Below are positions 6,632-9,239 of a stretch of DNA of 9,239 nt, one piece after another; positions within the stretch are counted from its first letter, which is position 1, and each line of letters opens with the position of its first letter. The DNA is from Candidatus Opitulatrix roisinitermitis (GTDB lineage: Bacteria; Actinomycetota; Actinomycetes; Actinomycetales; Bifidobacteriaceae). A model generated the notes under the pieces. That model searched no databases. It was not told the origin of the DNA and saw nothing but the letters and a program-made list of their open reading frames with translations. The stretch lies in NCBI GenBank assembly GCA_031288055.1, contig JAITSD010000026.1, forward strand, positions 1 through 9,239, given 5' to 3'. The translations under genes were made by a program, and so were the position numbers.

Positions 6632-6739
6632 AAAAGAACAGTATTTTGTGGACTTGCAGTCCACACCTAGCGCGGTGACGCTTCGCACCCCCGACACGAT
6701 AAAAGAACAGTATTTTGTGGACTTGCAGTCCACACCTAG
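6611..6739. repeat. 60-bp direct repeat, two identical copies, period 69 bp
   Basis: Copies at 6611-6670 and 6680-6739 are identical over 60 bases and are separated by CGCGGTGAC. Each copy has GCTTCGCA, the inverted tRNA-Arg 3' end (6619-6631 and 6688-6700), a spacer, and a hairpin with an 8-bp stem and 3-nt loop (TGTGGACT-TGC-AGTCCACA, at 6647-6665 and 6716-6734). The first copy starts on the last base of the tRNA gene. With only two copies and structured contents it is not a CRISPR array. No coding frame in it is credible. It marks the border between the conserved genes and the secreted-protein cluster. Confidence 0.9.
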
Positions 6740-6815
6740 TGTGAAATTGTGGCTGTGTCTTTTGGAATAAATTAGTTTTTATAAATTAATTCAGTTTCTT
6801 AGTTTTTATTAATAT
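6740..6815. other. AT-rich convergent intergenic gap
   Basis: This 76-nt stretch lies between the repeat after tRNA-Arg and the stop of the minus-strand secreted-protein pseudogene. It holds only an imperfect AT inverted repeat (around TTTATAAATTAAT and ATTAATATTTATAAA). I see no gene and no GC-rich terminator. Confidence 0.5.
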
Positions 6816-7418
6816 TTATAAAGCTTTATATATTAAAGGTGTAGCCATCAAATAGCTGTAATCACTGTTAATACTTGAATCATTGCCTGAGGCGTAGCTA
6901 AGAAATCTTCCGACTCCCCCCAATATATAAAAATGTATCTTTGCAAGGTTGAGCGAAATTGTATTTACAAAATTTAATAATACTCGTTGAATAATGATTT
7001 TTAGTTGTGTCTGATATTATTTCAGTTGGTAGAGATAGTAAAGATATATCAAATGAAATACTTGGAGCGGTTTTCATATTTTTGTTGATAATTAATATAT
7101 AAACTGTTTTATCATATTTTTTTCATAATATATATCAAAATAAGATGTGGTTAAAGTTCCAGAAGTTATTGTCTGACCGTAGTTATAGGTTGCTTTAGCA
7201 CTAGGGAACTGGTTATCGGTACTATTGGCATTGATTGAGTTTACTTTACCTAAATTAATTAAAGCTTGACTTGCTGAATTAGCCCCAGTTCCGCCTTTAG
7301 CCATTGGCAAAACAGTGGATGACGAAGCGGCATTAACTTGTGCTAAATTATCACTTATAAAAGTAACTACTCCGAATAAAAACAAACAAAATATAATTCC
7401 AATTTTTCTAATTTCCAT
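6816..7418 (-). pseudogene. Secreted tail-fibre-like protein, copy 1, broken by two frameshifts
   Basis: The intact N-terminal frame gives 108 residues. It has a signal peptide (about 1-30, ending VNA-A), mature start ASSSTVLPMAKGGTG, and linker motifs ANSASQALINLG and TDNQFPSAKATYNYG, both typical of phage tail fibres. It stops at 7092. The next frame continues directly with YDKTVYILIINKNM, similar to QTVYLIG in the 245-residue paralogue, and runs to DTFLYIGG. A third segment, in the original frame again, reads GVGRFLSYASGNDSS... and ends at TAA 6816-6818. Joining them needs one extra A in the A7 run (plus-strand T 7117-7123) and one G fewer in the G6 run (plus-strand C 6916-6921). The whole is then 201 codons including the stop, the size of its relatives. 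Recent decay, slippage-controlled expression and sequencing errors in homopolymers are all possible. No lipobox or cell-wall anchor is seen. Confidence 0.75.
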
Positions 7419-7490
7419 ACTAAAATTATTTCAAAAAAAAAAAACAATTAATAGCCTGATATCTTTCTAATAAAATTGTTAGAAAATGAG
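7419..7490 (-). promoter_or_regulatory. Shared leader of tail-fibre-like copy 1
   Basis: These bases align over their whole length with 8362-8433 upstream of copy 2. In gene direction the common parts are TTTTC(T/C)AACAATTTTATTAG, GGCTATTAAT, a T tract (12 here, plus-strand A 7433-7444) and AATAATTTTA just before the ATG. TATTAA (7453-7448) is the best -10 candidate and would place the start of transcription in the T tract. No Shine-Dalgarno is seen. Confidence 0.6.
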
Positions 7491-7623
7491 ATTAAATTGT
7501 ACCAAACTAAAAGGGTAGCAAATTCTCTTTTTTAATGAAGCTGTTGTATTTAAATGTTAACAAAAACAAGTTAACTAAACTAGGTTAAAGAAGTAAAATG
7601 GGTTAGCCCCCCCCCCCTTTTTT
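7491..7623 (-). other. Upstream part of the copy 1 control region, with two GTTAAC sites and a G11 tract
   Basis: No gene is visible. The stretch holds a relative of the 28-bp repeat found upstream of copy 2 (CTAAAAGGGTAGCAAATTC, plus strand), two GTTAAC sites at 7556-7561 and 7570-7575, and the long homopolymer listed separately. Confidence 0.5.
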
Positions 7624-7625
7624 TT
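7607..7625. repeat. C11-T8 homopolymer tract (G11 on the gene strand)
   Basis: Eleven C (7607-7617) are followed by eight T (7618-7625). On the minus strand the gene for copy 2 ends TAA, and its stop codon runs straight into this A and G tract. It lies about 190 nt before the ATG of copy 1. Poly-G of this length is prone to slippage and is rare by chance in such AT-rich DNA. Confidence 0.9.
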
Positions 7626-8361
7626 AAAGATTAGTTAGTTCAGTTATTTCCGAAGGCAAGAACTCTCTACCGGTGCATAAGCCTTGGTTTGAAATGCAAT
7701 TTAAAGATGTTTCTATATAACCCTTCATAATAAAATTAACACCCATCCCAATACTTAACTGAACTCCTACATACTTTACATTATTATATTTAAAAGAAAC
7801 AGGATTTAAAGTTCGATCCTGTTGACCTGCTTTGCCATATGGCGTTATTTGTGCGTAGGTGTAGGCTGATGAATATCCACTTGTAATCCAGACATTATAG
7901 CCTAAATTAATTGGAATTGACCACTTACCCCCTTGTCTTAATAACTCTATTTTTCCAAAGAAGTTTGCATATTCGGGTGAAGCATCGGATAAACTGGCAA
8001 TAGGACCGATTAAGTAAACAGTTTGTTTTTGGTCGTTATTAGCCGTATTTACAAAATATATATTATCATTACCTTTTGCTAGATCGGCATTGTTAGATAC
8101 TGATTTTACTGCTCCAGAAGTAATTAGATTGTTTGAGTTACTTTGTGGGGAAGTATCAATAGGTTTAGTTTGTAAATTATTAGCTCCATTGCCAATTAAG
8201 GCTTGTCCGCTGGATAGAGTATTTGCCCCAGTCCCGCCTTTAGCCACTGGCAAAACAGTGGATGACGAAGCGGCATTAACTTGTGCTAACGATCCATTAA
8301 TAAACCCTAAAACCACTAATAAAAATATACTAATTAGGATTCCAAATTTTTTAATAGTCAT
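7624..8361 (-). CDS. Secreted tail-fibre-like protein, copy 2
   Basis: The protein has 245 residues. A signal peptide (hydrophobic core about 6-24, cleavage near VNA-A, residues 28-31) is followed by ASSSTVLPVAKGGTGAN (31-47), LSSGQALIGNGANNLQTKP (49-67) and SNSNNLITSGAVKSV (74-88). The last two are linker motifs well known from phage tail fibres. Residues about 110-245 form a separate beta-rich-looking domain (QTVYLIGP, GKIELLR, NVWITSGYSSAYTYAQ, FKYNNVKYVGVQLSIG) with Cys221 and Cys228 near the end. The signal peptide means export by the cell, not assembly into a virion. There is no membrane or wall anchor, so it may be released or bound to surface partners. A role in adhesion or recognition of a host cell or glycan is an inference. 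The start is supported by alignment with the other copies. Confidence 0.82.
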   Translation of the reverse strand: MTIKKFGILISIFLLVVLGFINGSLAQVNAASSSTVLPVAKGGTGANTLSSGQALIGNGANNLQTKPIDTSPQSNSNNLITSGAVKSVSNNADLAKGNDNIYFVNTANNDQKQTVYLIGPIASLSDASPEYANFFGKIELLRQGGKWSIPINLGYNVWITSGYSSAYTYAQITPYGKAGQQDRTLNPVSFKYNNVKYVGVQLSIGMGVNFIMKGYIETSLNCISNQGLCTGREFLPSEITELTNL

Positions 8362-8433
8362 TTTAAAATTATTCCAAAAAAAAAAACGATTAATAGCCCC
8401 GACAATTTTCTAATAAAATTGTTGGAAAATGAA
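8362..8433 (-). promoter_or_regulatory. Shared leader of tail-fibre-like copy 2
   Basis: This is the counterpart of the leader before copy 1. It has TATTAA (8395-8390) as likely -10, a T11 tract (plus-strand A 8376-8386), and an 8-bp hairpin ACAATTTT-ATTAG-AAAATTGT further upstream. The T tract differs by one base from that of copy 1, as expected for a slippage-prone run. Confidence 0.6.
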
Positions 8434-8586
8434 TGAATTTGTTAACCAAAAGGATAGCAGTCCCAAATGACTAAATTTGTTAACTGAAAGGGGTGGCAGT
8501 CCAAAGTAGTAGTTTTAAAAGTGTGTTTAAAAATTGATAAAGTGAAATAAAGAATAAAATTATGCTTTACTATATGGTTTAATAAG
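8434..8586 (-). promoter_or_regulatory. Copy 2 upstream region with two 28-29-bp direct repeats
   Basis: No gene is visible. Two imperfect direct repeats lie at 8436-8463 and 8474-8502 (plus strand AATTTGTTAAC, then a variable A/G run, then GCAGTCC). Each contains the palindrome GTTAAC (8441-8446 and 8479-8484). A related sequence lies upstream of copy 1. They look like binding sites for a regulator shared by the family. The remainder up to the stop of copy 3 is AT-rich with nothing recognisable. Confidence 0.45.
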
Positions 8587-9222
8587 CTACCCTTTTCTTG
8601 TTAAGTAACTTTGAAAGCCATAGTTAAAATCATTTACTCCCATAATTGTAAAACTACCTACTTTTGATTGTAAAAACCCTTCAATAAAGTTATTTTTAGG
8701 TACAGATACTGTAATTGTTTTATCGGTACGGTCATTAAACTCAGATGGTATAGATACTACGCTAGTTACACCAGTTGGGGTAGTTATTTTAAAAAAACAT
8801 ATTTGATTATGGGTTTTTGTAAAGACAATATTAGATTTTAGATAGGAAATAACAATGCCTTGGTTTATTGTGCTATCACCAGAGTTGCCAGATGATGAGA
8901 ATGCTATTTGTCCAGGTAATACATTTTGTGTATTTATGGCTATGGAGTTTAAATTCCCCGAACCTAATAAAGATTGTCCAAAAACGCTTTTAATATTCGT
9001 GCCGCTAACCAAAGTTTCCTGGACGTTTAAATTAGTTCTAGCCCCGCTAGCTGAATTGCTGCCAGTTCCGCCTTTAGCCACTGGCAAAACAGTAGATGAT
9101 GAAGCAGCATTAACTTGTGCTAAATTACCACTTATAAAAGTAACTACTCCGAATAAAAACAAACAAAATATAATTCCTAGTTTTTTAAAGGTGAACTTAT
9201 TCCAATTTTTTTCAATTTCCAT
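8587..9222 (-). CDS. Secreted tail-fibre-like protein, copy 3
   Basis: The protein has 211 residues. After a longer start (MEIEKNWNKFTFK) comes a signal peptide nearly identical to that of copy 1 (LGIIFCLFLFGVVTFIS, 15-31; cleavage near VNA-A, residues 37-40). ASSSTVLPVAKGGTGSN follows, then SASGARTNLNV (57-67) and LVSGTNIKSVFGQSLLGSGN (71-90). The latter two are classic tail-fibre linker motifs. The C-terminal domain (about 95-211) is unrelated by eye to that of copy 2. It has short beta-like stretches (FFKITTPTGVTSVVSIPS, KTITVSVP, SFTIMGVNDFNYGFQS) and one cysteine (Cys142) besides the one in the signal. AGGA (9231-9234) lies 8 nt before the ATG, so its leader differs from those of copies 1 and 2. 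The stop is TAG. Confidence 0.82.
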   Translation of the reverse strand: MEIEKNWNKFTFKKLGIIFCLFLFGVVTFISGNLAQVNAASSSTVLPVAKGGTGSNSASGARTNLNVQETLVSGTNIKSVFGQSLLGSGNLNSIAINTQNVLPGQIAFSSSGNSGDSTINQGIVISYLKSNIVFTKTHNQICFFKITTPTGVTSVVSIPSEFNDRTDKTITVSVPKNNFIEGFLQSKVGSFTIMGVNDFNYGFQSYLTRKG

Positions 9223-9239
9223 ATTGATTTTCCTAATTT

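Noticed and set aside
6515..6733. Minus-strand frame with a duplicated DCKSTKYCSFIVSGVRS block
   Set aside because: It translates antisense tRNA-Arg (APDTIRTCDQRIRSPLLYPLSYGG, a familiar false protein) and the 60-bp repeat. The protein duplication only reflects the DNA repeat.
6611..6739. CRISPR array
   Set aside because: There are only two 60-bp units with a 9-bp spacer, units too long and structured, and no cas genes.
8090..8413. Plus-strand frame of 107 codons
   Set aside because: It is opposite the signal peptide and linker of tail-fibre copy 2 and its leader, and has no recognisable protein features.
6816..9222. Prophage tail region
   Set aside because: The fibre-like motifs come with signal peptides, and no phage structural, lysis or integrase genes are visible. 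A prophage beyond the right edge cannot be excluded.

Overview
The window is strongly AT-rich and packed with short-spaced genes. It reads like a piece of a small-genome Patescibacteria/CPR chromosome, and Candidatus Saccharibacteria fits best. The reasons are two tRNA genes without an encoded CCA end, many small secreted or membrane proteins of DUF type, -10 boxes placed directly before start codons as for leaderless mRNAs, and a GcvH-fold protein without its lipoyl lysine. All recognisable stops are TAA or TAG, and no conserved gene is crossed by an in-frame TGA, so there is no sign of the TGA=Gly code. The lineage is an inference; no marker gene is present.

Left part, minus strand (1-4245). 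In transcription order: tRNA-Ala(GGC), a DUF4234 membrane protein overlapping a TTG-started DUF2752 membrane protein, phosphoglucomutase (pgm) with its own promoter, an MFS transporter 20 nt after it, and the start of a secreted TPM-domain protein that runs off the left edge. Pgm links glucose-1-P and glucose-6-P, so this is the core-metabolism part of the window.

Middle part, plus strand (4280-6611). A tight cluster encodes a small membrane protein with a CPTCG motif, a membrane-anchored DsbA-like oxidoreductase (CGYC) overlapping it by 8 nt, and a low-molecular-weight protein tyrosine phosphatase 2 nt further on. A separately promoted GcvH-like protein follows, then tRNA-Arg(TCT). The first two genes look like an envelope thiol-redox pair.

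Right part (6611-9239), accessory in character. Just after tRNA-Arg lies a 60-bp element present twice (period 69 bp) that carries an inverted copy of the tRNA 3' end. Beyond it, on the minus strand, are three paralogous genes for secreted proteins. They share a signal peptide and the mature start ASSSTVLP(V/M)AKGGTG, followed by linker motifs typical of phage tail fibres and then unrelated C-terminal domains. The copy at 6816-7418 is broken by two compensating homopolymer frameshifts. A G11 tract, T11/T12 tracts in a shared leader, and mosaic sequence identity between copies all suggest a family that diversifies by slippage and recombination. This variable secreted tail-fibre-like family is the most interesting system here.
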